A stretch of 64,000 nucleotides of DNA from CAXMRP01 sp964196155 (GCA_964196155.1 CAXMRP010000045.1:10700-74699); one strand, 5' to 3'. Shown: positions 52,036 to 61,754, counted from the first letter of the stretch. Notes: generated by a model not told the origin, from the letters alone. Program-made: numbers and translations.

Positions 52036-53418
52036 GTGCCGAAATTGCGGATGGTGACCAGGTTCGCGACGGTCTTGTTGATCGGATTGCTGATTGTCGG
52101 TAAGTCGTCGCCCGGTTTTGCCGAAACGCTGATTCACGCACTTGCCTCAGCCTATTCAAATAATCCGCAGGTCAATGCCGCGCGGGCGGCGACACGGGCC
52201 GCCGATGAAAATGTGCCATTGGCGCGGTCATCGTTGCGACCGATCATCACGGGCAACACGGGAATCACCGCCGCCACATCCAGTTCCCGGACGGGCGGAC
52301 TGGGCATGAACAGAGACAGCATTGATGGATCGGTGGGTATCACTGTCACTCAGGATATTTTTCGCGGATTTCGGACAAAGAACGCCATATTGGGCGCCAA
52401 TGCCGGGGTAGAGGCAAGCCGCGAAGCGCTGCGAAACACAATTCAGAATGTGCTGTTCGACGGAGCGGAAAGCTACATGAACGTATTGCGCGATGAGGCG
52501 CTGTTGGGTCTGGGCCGCCGCAATGTCGGATTTCTGAACGAACAGCTACGCGCCGCCCGCGATCGTTTTGAGGTTGGTGAAAACACCCGCACCGATGTTG
52601 CCCAGACTGAGGCGCGCCTGAGCGCGGCGACCGCCGATGTCAGTCTTGCCCAGGCAAACTTGCAGGCAAGCCAAGCTGTCTATCGTCAGGTTATCGGTCA
52701 CGATTCAAAGCGCCTGACGCCGGGATTCAGTTTCCGCAATCTATTGCCGAAATCATTCCGCAGCGCGCTAAAAGTAGCGCAGTCGGAGCACCCCGCCGTG
52801 CTCAGCGCCATCCACAGTGCTGATGTCGCGGCATACGAGGTCAAGCAGATCGAAGGCGAATTACTGCCGACAGTCAGCCTGGAAGGGTCTGCCAGACACT
52901 TTTTTGGGATCGACAATTCGAATTATTCTAGCGACGCATCGATCGGCGGCCGCGTATCCATTCCGATTTATCAGGGCGGCGCCGTATCGGCACGGGTGCG
53001 CCAGTCCAAGGAAACCCTGGCCCAGCGCCAGATTGAAGTCGATGTATCCCGCGATCGGGTGCGTGCCGCCACCGTCGCCTCATGGGGGGCGCTGGAAGCG
53101 GCAAGAGCCGCAATTACTTCGGCGACCGCGCAGGTTGAAGCATCTTCGATCGCGCTCAACGGGGTGCAGGAGGAGCAAAAGGTTGGTCAGCGTACCACGC
53201 TGGACGTACTCGATGCCCAACAGGAACTTCTCGATGCCCGGGTCAGCCTTGTCCTTACCCAGCGCGCCAGTGTCGTTGCGTCCTTCGCGGTCATGTCGGC
53301 AATCGGTTGGCTGAACGAGAACAAGCTCAATTTGCCGGTGGAACGATACAATCCCCAGGATCATTTTGATGCCGTTCGCGACAGATGGTATGGAACATTG
53401 ACACCGGATGGACGTTAG
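52036..53418 (+). CDS. tolC: TolC-family outer-membrane efflux protein
   Basis: Outer-membrane channel of type I secretion or tripartite efflux systems, about 460 aa. A signal peptide (TRFATVLLIGLLIVG to GFA/ETL) is followed by the two OEP repeats: ALASAYSNNPQVNAAR and the TDVAQTEARLSAA motif in the first half, DVAAYEVKQIEGELLP and TTLDVLDAQQELLDARVS in the second. GTG 52036 follows GGGG; TTG 52021 and ATG 52051 are alternatives. A CtrA box is upstream. No inner-membrane partner is in this window. Confidence 0.93.
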   Translation: MPKLRMVTRFATVLLIGLLIVGKSSPGFAETLIHALASAYSNNPQVNAARAATRAADENVPLARSSLRPIITGNTGITAATSSSRTGGLGMNRDSIDGSVGITVTQDIFRGFRTKNAILGANAGVEASREALRNTIQNVLFDGAESYMNVLRDEALLGLGRRNVGFLNEQLRAARDRFEVGENTRTDVAQTEARLSAATADVSLAQANLQASQAVYRQVIGHDSKRLTPGFSFRNLLPKSFRSALKVAQSEHPAVLSAIHSADVAAYEVKQIEGELLPTVSLEGSARHFFGIDNSNYSSDASIGGRVSIPIYQGGAVSARVRQSKETLAQRQIEVDVSRDRVRAATVASWGALEAARAAITSATAQVEASSIALNGVQEEQKVGQRTTLDVLDAQQELLDARVSLVLTQRASVVASFAVMSAIGWLNENKLNLPVERYNPQDHFDAVRDRWYGTLTPDGR

Positions 53419-53557
53419 CGCCGGCGTTGGGGGGCATGCGGGCGTTATCGACAATTTTTTCCGATCGTCCTAACCGGTCGATAACGTTAAGATCGGGTTT
53501 CCTTTCATTAACAGTGTTCTTGTAAGATGAGGCCGATTCGTACCCATTGGTGGTGCG

Positions 53558-54715
53558 GTGGCCGATCAGGAAATGGCAAGACCCATGGGTAATCCCGACA
53601 CAGCGCATGAACCGTCCATGGAAGAAATTCTGGCCTCGATCCGCCAGATAATTTCGGACGATACCGACGAAGATGCCACGCAAGATGCGGCAACCGATAC
53701 TGAAGGGGATGCAGCCGAGACTGCCACCGACGACGGCGAAGCCGAATCCACTTCAGATTCAGATGATGCCAGCGCCGATGATACTGATAATTCCGATGCA
53801 GCAAGTGCCAGCGACGAGGGGGACGAAACCGATGACCCCGACCTGGCGCAAGACGGCGAAGACAGCCAGGCCGAAGACACCGAATTAGCTACTGATTCTG
53901 ATGATGATGAAGAAACAGCCGGCGCCTGGGAAACCGACGAAGAATCCGACGAAGAATCCGACGACGAGACTGGCGAAGAATCCGACGATTTCACATCGCA
54001 GGATGATGACCTGACGGCATTTGGCGATACCAGCGACGATGATGCCAGTGACAATGATACCAGCGCCGCCGACGACGATTCGGATCGGGAAACCGACTTC
54101 GACACGAATACAGACACCGGCGTGGCTGATACAATCGAGTTGTCCGATGAGTCCGGCGGCGATGATGAGCCGGAATTGCCGGCTGCCGCTCAGCTTGCCG
54201 CCAGCCTGAATGAAATGAGCAGCCCGGCACCTGATAGTCCGACGTCCGAGATCGAAGACACATTTGCCAGCGCCATCGCCCACGAACTGAGTGCTGCAGG
54301 TTTGCCGGGCGCCGACAGCCTGTCCGCGACCGCCAGCCCGGCAGGCTTGCACGGTGACGACAAGACAATACCGCCGATTGTTGAATTCTCGAATTCAGAA
54401 CAGGATACACAAGCTGTGCCCAATACTGCGAAAATTGAAACCAGCGACACCAGTCCCCGTAATACTGGCCCCCGTAACTCTGGCCAGGGCGCTCAGGATG
54501 ACAACCTTCTGTCGCAAGATACCGGTGAAGCCGTATCTGGCGCGTTCAACGCCTTGACCCATACAATATTGGCGCAAAACGCCCGCACACTCGACGATCT
54601 GGTTCGCGAAATGCTGGAGCCGATGTTGAAAGAGTGGCTCGACGACAATTTGCCCTCGCTGGTTGAGCGCATGGTGCGGCAGGAAATCGACAGGGTATCG
54701 CGCGGTCGCAAATAG
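53558..54715 (+). CDS. popZ: PopZ-like polar organising protein (DUF2497), long acidic linker
   Basis: Polar organiser that forms a condensate at cell poles and anchors centromere and cell-cycle proteins in alphaproteobacteria. The N-terminal helix EPSMEEILASIRQIIS (about residues 18-33) and C-terminal helices AFNALTHTILAQNARTLDDLVREMLEP / LPSLVERMVRQEIDRV (about 330-385) are the DUF2497 hallmarks. In between lie about 290 residues of Asp/Glu/Ser/Thr-rich disorder; a 12-nt unit (GAAGAATCCGAC) repeats at 53939, 53951 and 53975. Caulobacter PopZ is about 177 aa, so the linker here is several times longer. GTG 53558 is used; ATG 53573 is possible. A terminator follows, then valS. Confidence 0.9.
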   Translation: MADQEMARPMGNPDTAHEPSMEEILASIRQIISDDTDEDATQDAATDTEGDAAETATDDGEAESTSDSDDASADDTDNSDAASASDEGDETDDPDLAQDGEDSQAEDTELATDSDDDEETAGAWETDEESDEESDDETGEESDDFTSQDDDLTAFGDTSDDDASDNDTSAADDDSDRETDFDTNTDTGVADTIELSDESGGDDEPELPAAAQLAASLNEMSSPAPDSPTSEIEDTFASAIAHELSAAGLPGADSLSATASPAGLHGDDKTIPPIVEFSNSEQDTQAVPNTAKIETSDTSPRNTGPRNSGQGAQDDNLLSQDTGEAVSGAFNALTHTILAQNARTLDDLVREMLEPMLKEWLDDNLPSLVERMVRQEIDRVSRGRK

Positions 54716-54756
54716 CCCCGGGCATGGCCGTTTGATTGGCCACAAGTCAGTTTGAC

Positions 54757-54783
54757 AAACGCGTCGCATTGCGGCGCGTTTTT
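54757..54783 (+). terminator. Rho-independent terminator after popZ
   Basis: AAACGCGTCGC and GCGGCGCGTTT pair (one G-T) around a short loop, followed by a T-run. It lies 41 bases after the popZ stop and 140 before valS. Confidence 0.85.
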
Positions 54784-54922
54784 CATTTTGGCCAAGATGA
54801 AATGTGATGCCGACGCCGGTCTGTCGGCAACCCGGCCGGGCAAGCGGTTGACAGTGCGCCGCTCCATGCGTTTAACCGCCGCGAATTCAGCGCCCCGAAA
54901 GACCAATCTTGAAAGCTCGATA

Positions 54923-57700
54923 ATGGAAAAGACTTTCGATGCCGCAAAGGCCGAGCCGGCTATTCGCGACAAGTGGGAAAAGGCCGGCGCATTTAAGGCC
55001 GGCGCCGGGGCGCAAGCGGGCGCCGATCCTTATTGCATCGTCATCCCGCCGCCCAATGTCACCGGCTCGCTGCACATGGGCCACGCCCTGAACAATACGC
55101 TGCAGGATGTGCTGGTGCGCTTTGAGCGCATGCGCGGCAAGGCGGTGTTGTGGCAACCGGGCATGGACCATGCCGGTATCGCCACCCAGATGGTCGTTGA
55201 GCGCCAGATGATGGAACAGCAGGAGCCGGACCGCCGGGCGATCGGGCGCGAGGCTTTTGTCGAGAAAATCTGGAAGTGGAAAGACGAATCCGGCGGCATC
55301 ATTGTCAACCAGTTGAAACGCCTTGGCGCCTCCTGCGACTGGTCGCGGGAGCGCTTCACCATGGATGACGGCCTGTCGGCTGCCGTGCGCAAGGTCTTCG
55401 TCGCACTCCACAAGCAAGGCCTGATCTATCGCGACAAGCGCCTTGTCAATTGGGATCCAAAGCTGCGCACCGCCATATCCGATCTGGAAGTGGAGCAGGT
55501 CGAGACCAACGGCCATCTGTGGCACTTCCGCTATCCGCTGGAAGGTGGCGCGACGTACAAATATCCCGTTGCCTATGACGAAGCGGGTGCGGCAACCGAA
55601 TGGGAGGAACGGGATTACATCACCGTCGCCACCACCCGGCCCGAAACCATGTTGGGCGACACCGGCATCGCCGTTCATCCCGACGATGAGCGCTACAAAT
55701 CCCTGATAGGCAAGTTCGCTGTGCTGCCACTGGTTGGCCGTCGTATCGAGATAGTCGCCGACGACTATGCCGATCCTGAAGCTGGATCGGGCGCGGTCAA
55801 GATTACCCCGGCGCATGATTTCAACGATTTCGAGGTGGGCCGGCGCAACGACCTCAAAGCCATCAACATCATGGATATCGAGGCCAATATCGTCCTTCGC
55901 GACAATGACGATTTTTTGGCTGGCCTTGAACAGTCGGCAGAGCTCTCAAAGACTTTGGATGCGGTCCACGGCATTGACCGGTTTTCGGCGCGCGAGCGCA
56001 TCGTCGCCTTGATGGACGCGCGCGGTTTGCTGGCCGAAGTCGTCGATCATCACCACGCCGTGCGCCACGGTGATCGCGGCCGCGTGCCGATCGAGCCGTT
56101 CCTGACCGACCAATGGTATGTCGACGCCAAGACGCTTGCCGCACCGGCAATCAGAAGCGTGCGCGAAGGCCGCACGGTCTTTGTCCCGAAAAACTGGGAA
56201 AAGACCTATTTCGACTGGATGGAAAACATCCAGCCCTGGTGCGTCTCCCGGCAATTGTGGTGGGGCCACCGGATTCCGGCCTGGTACGGACCCGATGGCG
56301 AAATCTTTGTCGCCGGCGATGAACCCGACGCCCAAAAAGCTGCTGACGAACACTATGGCAAATCCGTCGAAATCACCCAGGACGAGGACGTGCTCGACAC
56401 CTGGTTTTCGTCGGCCCTGTGGCCGTTCTCCACCCTCGGTTGGCCCGACGAGACCCCGGAACTGGTCAAATATTACCCGACTTCGGTTCTGGTCACCGGT
56501 TTCGACATTATTTTCTTCTGGGTCGCCCGGATGATGATGATGGGCCTCCAATTTATGGAGGAGGAGCCATTCCACACGGTCTACATTCACGCGCTGGTCC
56601 GCGACGAAAAGGGCGCAAAAATGTCCAAGTCGCGCGGCAATGTCATCGATCCGCTGGAACTGATCGACGAATTTGGCGCCGATGCCTTGCGCCTGACATT
56701 GACCGCCATGGCCGCGCAGGGCCGCGACATCAAACTGTCGCCAGCGCGGGTCGCCGGATACCGCAATTTCGGCACCAAATTATGGAACGCCGCCCGGTTC
56801 TGCGACATGAATGAATGCCGGCTTGATGCCAACTGGCAGCCTGAAGGCGCGACGTTGGCCGTCAATCGCTGGATCCTCACCGAAACGGCCCGAGCCACGG
56901 CAGCCGTCACCGAGGCAATCGAAGCGTACAAGTTCAACGAAGCCGCCGATGGTCTCTATCACTTTGTCTGGGACACGTTTTGCGACTGGCATCTGGAACT
57001 GGTCAAACCTGTTTTCAATGGCATGGACGAAGCGGCGAAGACCGAAACCCGCGCCTGTACCGCCCATGTCCTGAAGACCATCGTCACGCTTTTGCATCCG
57101 GTGATGCCCTATGTCACCGAAACCCTGTGGGAAGCGCTGCACGGGGCCGCAACGTCAGCCAGCGATGACCCGGCTGTTCTGGCCTTGTCCAGCTGGCCAC
57201 AAAGCGATTTTGCCGATGATGCGGCGGCCGGCGATATCAACTGGCTGATCAGCCTGGTTACCGAAATCCGTTCCGTGCGCGCCGAAATGAATGTCCCGGC
57301 GGCGGCACGGACCAATCTGGTCGCCAGCGGCGCATCGGATGAAACCGGCGCGCGGTTGGATCGGCACAAAGACGCCATAGGTTCTTTGGCCCGCGTCGAC
57401 GAGATCACCCTGGCCAACGAGCCGCCATCCCGGTCGGCGCAGATGATCGTCGGCGAGGCGACCATGGCCCTGCCGCTGGTCGGCGTAATAGATTTTGACG
57501 CGGAAAAATCTCGGTTGGAACGCGAAATCGCCAAAGTTGAAGGCGAGATATCCCGGCTTGAAAAGAAGCTGACCAATGCCAAGTTTATAGAACGGGCGCC
57601 GGAAGACATCGTTGCGGCCGAACGCGACAAGCAGGCCGGTTACGAAGCCGACAAGGCAAAGCTGGTCGTGGCGTTGGGCCGGGTTGCTGCTGCTGCATAA
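54923..57700 (+). CDS. valS: Valyl-tRNA synthetase
   Basis: Charges tRNA-Val and edits threonine, class Ia, 925 aa. PPPNVTGSLHMGHA carries the HIGH motif (near residue 50), the CP1 editing domain follows (TTRPETMLGDT), KMSKS is in GAKMSKSRGNVIDP, then the anticodon-binding domain, and a C-terminal coiled coil (LEREIAKVEGEISRLEKKL) typical of ValS. ATG 54923 (MEKTFD) is the family start; the open frame runs further upstream through the terminator. Confidence 0.97.
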   Translation: MEKTFDAAKAEPAIRDKWEKAGAFKAGAGAQAGADPYCIVIPPPNVTGSLHMGHALNNTLQDVLVRFERMRGKAVLWQPGMDHAGIATQMVVERQMMEQQEPDRRAIGREAFVEKIWKWKDESGGIIVNQLKRLGASCDWSRERFTMDDGLSAAVRKVFVALHKQGLIYRDKRLVNWDPKLRTAISDLEVEQVETNGHLWHFRYPLEGGATYKYPVAYDEAGAATEWEERDYITVATTRPETMLGDTGIAVHPDDERYKSLIGKFAVLPLVGRRIEIVADDYADPEAGSGAVKITPAHDFNDFEVGRRNDLKAINIMDIEANIVLRDNDDFLAGLEQSAELSKTLDAVHGIDRFSARERIVALMDARGLLAEVVDHHHAVRHGDRGRVPIEPFLTDQWYVDAKTLAAPAIRSVREGRTVFVPKNWEKTYFDWMENIQPWCVSRQLWWGHRIPAWYGPDGEIFVAGDEPDAQKAADEHYGKSVEITQDEDVLDTWFSSALWPFSTLGWPDETPELVKYYPTSVLVTGFDIIFFWVARMMMMGLQFMEEEPFHTVYIHALVRDEKGAKMSKSRGNVIDPLELIDEFGADALRLTLTAMAAQGRDIKLSPARVAGYRNFGTKLWNAARFCDMNECRLDANWQPEGATLAVNRWILTETARATAAVTEAIEAYKFNEAADGLYHFVWDTFCDWHLELVKPVFNGMDEAAKTETRACTAHVLKTIVTLLHPVMPYVTETLWEALHGAATSASDDPAVLALSSWPQSDFADDAAAGDINWLISLVTEIRSVRAEMNVPAAARTNLVASGASDETGARLDRHKDAIGSLARVDEITLANEPPSRSAQMIVGEATMALPLVGVIDFDAEKSRLEREIAKVEGEISRLEKKLTNAKFIERAPEDIVAAERDKQAGYEADKAKLVVALGRVAAAA

Positions 57701-57994
57701 ATAGCACAGTCGCTGCCCGAACCATAAGATCGTAATTAAACCACGGTTTACCAATGGCTTGGCGATTTCGCGCGGCGTGTTAACGAAAGGTTGTGGCTGT
57801 TCGGCAACAGCGGTTTAACGCGATACCTGTTATGGAATGGGCGAATTTCGCACCCGGTCAGGCGCTTCCATTCCTGTTCGGGGTGCTGCCGTGGACAATG
57901 TGAAGCCGACAAATTTACCGGCGCCGAAGATAGCGCCGAAATTGGCCGATCAATAAAATGCGCCATTGCTGGCGCCGGGAACTGAACTAGATCT
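57701..57994. other. Intergenic region upstream of ilvD
   Basis: A 294-bp gap. An imperfect CtrA-like box (TTAA-N7-TTTA) is at 57736-57750. I looked for an ilv-type leader peptide with runs of branched-chain codons and found none. Confidence 0.45.
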
Positions 57995-59719
57995 ATGGAC
58001 GCCAGGACTTTCGACAAATCGAAACTGCCCAGCCGTCATGTGACGGTCGGCCCGAGCCGCGCGCCGCATCGGTCCTATTATTACGCCATGGGCCTGTCGA
58101 GCCAAGAGATTGCCCAGCCTTTTGTCGGGGTCGCCACCTGCTGGAATGAAGCCGCGCCATGCAATATAGCGCTTTCCCGTCAGGCGCAGGTTGTCAAAAA
58201 GGGCGTCGCAGCCCGCTCCGGAACCCCGCGCGAGTTCACCACCATCACCGTGACAGATGGCATCGCCATGGGTCATCAGGGCATGAAAGCGTCGTTGGCC
58301 TCGCGCGAAGTGATTGCCGATTCGGTCGAACTGACCATGCGCGGCCACTGTTATGACGCGCTTGTCGGCCTTGCCGGTTGTGACAAGTCGTTGCCGGGCA
58401 TGATGATGGCCATGTGCCGGCTGAACGTGCCGTCGATCTTCATCTATGGCGGCTCCATCCTGCCGGGCAAGTTTCGCGGCCGCGAAGTCACCATTCAAGA
58501 CGTGTTTGAAGCCGTCGGCATGCATTCGGTCGGCAAGATGTCCGACGAGGACCTGGAAGAGCTGGAACAGGTGGCCTGTCCGTCGGCTGGTGCCTGCGGC
58601 GCGCAGTTTACCGCCAACACCATGGCAACCGTTTCAGAAGCAATCGGCCTGGCCTTGCCCTATTCGGCCGGCGCGCCGGCGCCTTACGAGTTGCGTGACA
58701 AGTTTTGCTACGCTGCCGGCGAAAAGATCATGGACCTGATCGCCCGCCAGATACGCCCCCGCGATATCGTCACCCGCAAGGCGCTGGAAAATGCCGCAAC
58801 CGTCGTCGCGGCCTCTGGCGGCTCGACCAATGCCGGTTTGCATCTGCCGGCTATTGCCCATGAATGCGGCATCGAATTCGACCTGTTCGACGTTGCCGAG
58901 ATCTTCCGCAAGACGCCCTATATCGCCGATCTGAAACCCGGCGGCCGCTATATCGCCAAGGACATGTTCGAGGCCGGCGGTATTCCGATCCTGATGAAAA
59001 CCCTGTTGGACAATGGCTATCTGCACGGCGATTGCATGACCGTGACCGGCCGCACCATTGCCCAGAACATGGAGCATGTGGACTGGAATCCCGATCAGGA
59101 CGTGGTTCATCCCGCCAACGACCCGATCACGAAGACCGGCGGTGTTGTTGGGTTGAAGGGCAATCTCGCACCTGAAGGGGCGATCGTGAAAGTTGCCGGC
59201 ATGGAAAACCAGATCTTTTCCGGCCCGGCCCGCTGTTTTGACAGCGAAGAAGAATGTTTTGAAGCCGTCAAGGCGCGCAGGTACGAAGAAGGCGACGTTT
59301 TGGTGATCCGCTACGAAGGTCCGCGCGGCGGACCCGGCATGCGTGAGATGTTGTCGACAACGGCAGCGCTTTACGGCCAGGGCATGGGCGACAAACTGGC
59401 ACTGATCACCGATGGCCGCTTTTCCGGCGCAACCCGCGGTTTTTGCATCGGCCATGTTGGACCCGAGGCGGCGGTCGGCGGCCCGATCGCGGCACTGCGC
59501 GATGGCGACATCATCGATATCAACGCCGAAACCGGCACGCTGGACGTACAGTTGAGCGCTGAAGAAATTGCCGACCGGTTGAAAGACTGGGCAGCGCCGG
59601 CGACCGGTTACGGCTCCGGTGCCATCTGGAAATACGCCCAAGGGGTCGGCCCGGCGCGCCACGGCGCGGTAACCCATCCCGGCGGCGCGGCGGAAACCGT
59701 GTGTTTTGCTGATGAATAA
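57995..59719 (+). CDS. ilvD: Dihydroxy-acid dehydratase
   Basis: Fe-S enzyme of valine, isoleucine and leucine synthesis that dehydrates 2,3-dihydroxy-3-methyl acids to 2-keto acids, 574 aa. Cluster and substrate motifs: VATCWNEAAPCN, GCDKSLPGMMMA, CPSAGACGAQFTANTM, GGSTNAGLHLPA and DGRFSGATRGFCIGHVGPEA. The 574-aa length and start at MDARTFDKSKLPSRHVT fit the rhizobial group. Its last codons overlap the exoR start. Confidence 0.96.
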   Translation: MDARTFDKSKLPSRHVTVGPSRAPHRSYYYAMGLSSQEIAQPFVGVATCWNEAAPCNIALSRQAQVVKKGVAARSGTPREFTTITVTDGIAMGHQGMKASLASREVIADSVELTMRGHCYDALVGLAGCDKSLPGMMMAMCRLNVPSIFIYGGSILPGKFRGREVTIQDVFEAVGMHSVGKMSDEDLEELEQVACPSAGACGAQFTANTMATVSEAIGLALPYSAGAPAPYELRDKFCYAAGEKIMDLIARQIRPRDIVTRKALENAATVVAASGGSTNAGLHLPAIAHECGIEFDLFDVAEIFRKTPYIADLKPGGRYIAKDMFEAGGIPILMKTLLDNGYLHGDCMTVTGRTIAQNMEHVDWNPDQDVVHPANDPITKTGGVVGLKGNLAPEGAIVKVAGMENQIFSGPARCFDSEEECFEAVKARRYEEGDVLVIRYEGPRGGPGMREMLSTTAALYGQGMGDKLALITDGRFSGATRGFCIGHVGPEAAVGGPIAALRDGDIIDINAETGTLDVQLSAEEIADRLKDWAAPATGYGSGAIWKYAQGVGPARHGAVTHPGGAAETVCFADE

Positions 59720-60503
59720 GCGGACCATGCCCAAAGTTGCAGCCATGACCACCCCGCTGGCGGCGATCCTGTTTGCTTTGGCGACAATCGCGACCAGCGC
59801 CCTTGCCTTTGAGCGGGGCGGTTCGCCGCGCGATGCCTTTCGCAGCGGTTATGCGGCCTACAAGAGCGGCGATTCCGAAACCGCCATCGACGCGCTCAAC
59901 TACGCTGCTGAAAATGGCCACGCCGCGGCGCTTTGGCAATTGGGCCGCATGTATGCGACCGGCGATGGTGTCCAGAAAGACGAGAACAAGGCGTTCGAGA
60001 TTTATTCGCGGATCGCCGATGAACATGCCGATGACAATCCGCGCAGCGCCGATTCCCGCTTTGTGTCCGCCGCATTCGTGGCGCTTGGGCGGTATTACCG
60101 CAGTGGCATTGATGGTGTAGAAATCAATCAGAACCGGGCGCGCCGGTTTTTCAGCTACGCTGCCTCCTATTTCGGCGATGCCGAGGCCCAGTACCGTCTG
60201 GCTTCCATGTATATGCAAGGGGAGGGCGGCGCCCAGAATGCCCGCCACGCGGCGCGATGGTACAAACTGGCCGCCAAAAAGGGCCATGCCGGCGCACAGG
60301 CCCAGCTTGGCCGCCTGTTGTTTGATGGCACCGGCCTGCGCCGCAATCCGGTTCGCGGCCTGATGTGGTTGTCCCTGGCCAGAAAATCCCGCCTCGACGA
60401 TACCGGCATACAGGCGCTTCACGAGCAAGCCTTTGCTACCGCCACCGAGAGCGAACGGCGCACCGCACAGGCTCTGTCTGATGATTGGTTGAACCGCCAA
60501 TAG
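59712..60503 (+). CDS. exoR: ExoR-like periplasmic regulator (Sel1 repeats)
   Basis: A 263-aa exported protein resembling ExoR, the periplasmic inhibitor of the ExoS-ChvI two-component system of rhizobia that controls exopolysaccharide and motility. Signal peptide to about residue 33 (TSALA/FERG). Then four to five Sel1-like repeats: AFRSGYAAYKSGDSETAIDA, AALWQLGRMYATGDGV, FVALGRYYRSGI, AQYRLASMYMQGEGG and AQAQLGRLLFDGTG. Order and spacing match the 268-aa S. meliloti ExoR as I remember it. ATG 59712 overlaps the ilvD stop; ATG 59727 is possible. No exoS/chvI is in this window; another SEL1 function cannot be excluded. Confidence 0.8.
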   Translation: MNKRTMPKVAAMTTPLAAILFALATIATSALAFERGGSPRDAFRSGYAAYKSGDSETAIDALNYAAENGHAAALWQLGRMYATGDGVQKDENKAFEIYSRIADEHADDNPRSADSRFVSAAFVALGRYYRSGIDGVEINQNRARRFFSYAASYFGDAEAQYRLASMYMQGEGGAQNARHAARWYKLAAKKGHAGAQAQLGRLLFDGTGLRRNPVRGLMWLSLARKSRLDDTGIQALHEQAFATATESERRTAQALSDDWLNRQ

Positions 60504-60541
60504 CGCTGGTGGATTGCACCGGGCTCCGGCAGGCCGGGCAC

Positions 60542-61324
60542 TCAAAAACCCAGATTGATCCATACCGGAACATGGTCCGAGGGCCGCTCCCACGAGCGCA
60601 CATGCTTGTCGATGCCGCTCGATACCAGGCGATCGGAAGCTTCACTCGAAAGGAGAAAATGATCGATACGGATGCCGTTGTTCTTCGGCCAGGCGCCGCC
60701 CTGAAAATCCCAGAACGAATAGGTCTCCGGCGCATCGCTCGTTGCCCGCACAGCGTCAGTCAGGCCCAGCGCGCTCAGCCGCCGCCAGATTTCACGGGTC
60801 TGCGGCCGGAACAGCGCATCTTCACGCCAGTTATCCGGGTTTTTGGCGTCAATCGGTTCGGGAATGATGTTGAAATCGCCAGTCAGCACCAGCGGAATTT
60901 CGTCAGCCAGCTGTTCGGCAAGCCAGCGCTCCAGCCGCTCCATCCACGCCAGTTTGTAAGTATATTTTTCTGTGTCGACCGGATTGCCGTTCGGCATATA
61001 GGCCCCGGCAAAGCGCAGGGCGCCACTCTCTCCAGATAGTGTCGTAGTGATAAATCGCGCCTGAATGTCGTCATCGTCGCCGGGCAGGCCGGTTAAAACG
61101 GCTTCTAGCGGCCATTTCGATAACAGCGCCACGCCGTTGAAACTTTTCTGGCCATGCACCGCAACATTATAGCCGCGCGCCTCGAAAGCCTCGGCCGGAA
61201 AATTCTCATCCGGCGACTTGATTTCCTGCAGGCACACCAGATCAGGCTCGGCCTGATCCAGCCATTCGCACACAGCTTCAATTCGCGCCTTGATGCCGTT
61301 GATGTTGTAGGTGGCGAGTTTCAA
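60542..61324 (-). CDS. xthA: Exodeoxyribonuclease III
   Basis: AP endonuclease / 3'-5' exonuclease of base-excision repair, 260 aa. Family motifs: KLATYNINGIKARI, VCLQEIKSPDENFP, LTGDFNIIPEPIDAKNP, and IDHFLLSS ... WERPSDHVPVW with the catalytic Asp and His. The start is probably TTG 61324, overlapping the erpA stop as TTTGA; a GTG at 61345 would add seven residues. It is translationally coupled to erpA. Confidence 0.93.
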   Translation of the reverse strand: MKLATYNINGIKARIEAVCEWLDQAEPDLVCLQEIKSPDENFPAEAFEARGYNVAVHGQKSFNGVALLSKWPLEAVLTGLPGDDDDIQARFITTTLSGESGALRFAGAYMPNGNPVDTEKYTYKLAWMERLERWLAEQLADEIPLVLTGDFNIIPEPIDAKNPDNWREDALFRPQTREIWRRLSALGLTDAVRATSDAPETYSFWDFQGGAWPKNNGIRIDHFLLSSEASDRLVSSGIDKHVRSWERPSDHVPVWINLGF

Positions 61325-61668
61325 ACCGAAAAGCTCGTCCCGCACCCGCAGCCCGCCGTCGCATTGGGGTTTTTCACCTGAAACGACTGGCCGATCAGTT
61401 CGTCGACAAAGTCAATTTCCGAACCTTCCAAAAACGGCAGGGAGACCGCGTCGATCAAAACCGTGGCGCCGTCCCGTTGCAGAACGAGATCATCGTCGGC
61501 CGGCTGGTCGACCAGAAGATTGTACGAATACTGAAATCCCGAGCAGCCGCCGCCTTCAACCGACAGCCGCAACACCGTTCCAACCGGTTCCTTTTTGATG
61601 ATTGTTGCGATCCGCTTCGCTGCCCGTTCGGTCAACGACACGGCGACATCCTTGGCCACAGCATCCAT
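61321..61668 (-). CDS. erpA: Iron-sulfur cluster insertion protein ErpA
   Basis: A-type Fe-S carrier of 115 aa with cluster cysteines in GGGCSGFQY and AGCGCGTSFSV. Start ATG 61668 (MDAVAKDVAVSL) has GGGATC upstream; the open frame runs further to 61827 but that is the promoter region. Second A-type carrier of the window besides sufA. It diverges from dgt with a gap of about 85 bp and its stop overlaps the xthA start. Confidence 0.95.
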   Translation of the reverse strand: MDAVAKDVAVSLTERAAKRIATIIKKEPVGTVLRLSVEGGGCSGFQYSYNLLVDQPADDDLVLQRDGATVLIDAVSLPFLEGSEIDFVDELIGQSFQVKNPNATAGCGCGTSFSV

Positions 61669-61754
61669 ATCGGCGATCCCGCTTGCGGTTTCTTCACCCT
61701 GATAGCTAAGAAGGGTAAGGGGCAGTGTCAATTCAGGATTGGGCAGTATGGGCA

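Noticed and set aside
53566..54117. Serine-rich reverse-strand frame of 183 codons
   Set aside because: Mirror image of the Asp/Glu-rich linker of popZ; reverse-complemented GAT/GAC/GAA codons give ATC/GTC/TTC and shifted TCx runs.
54752..54922. N-terminal extension of valS
   Set aside because: It runs through the popZ terminator hairpin, and MEKTFD at 54923 is the family start.
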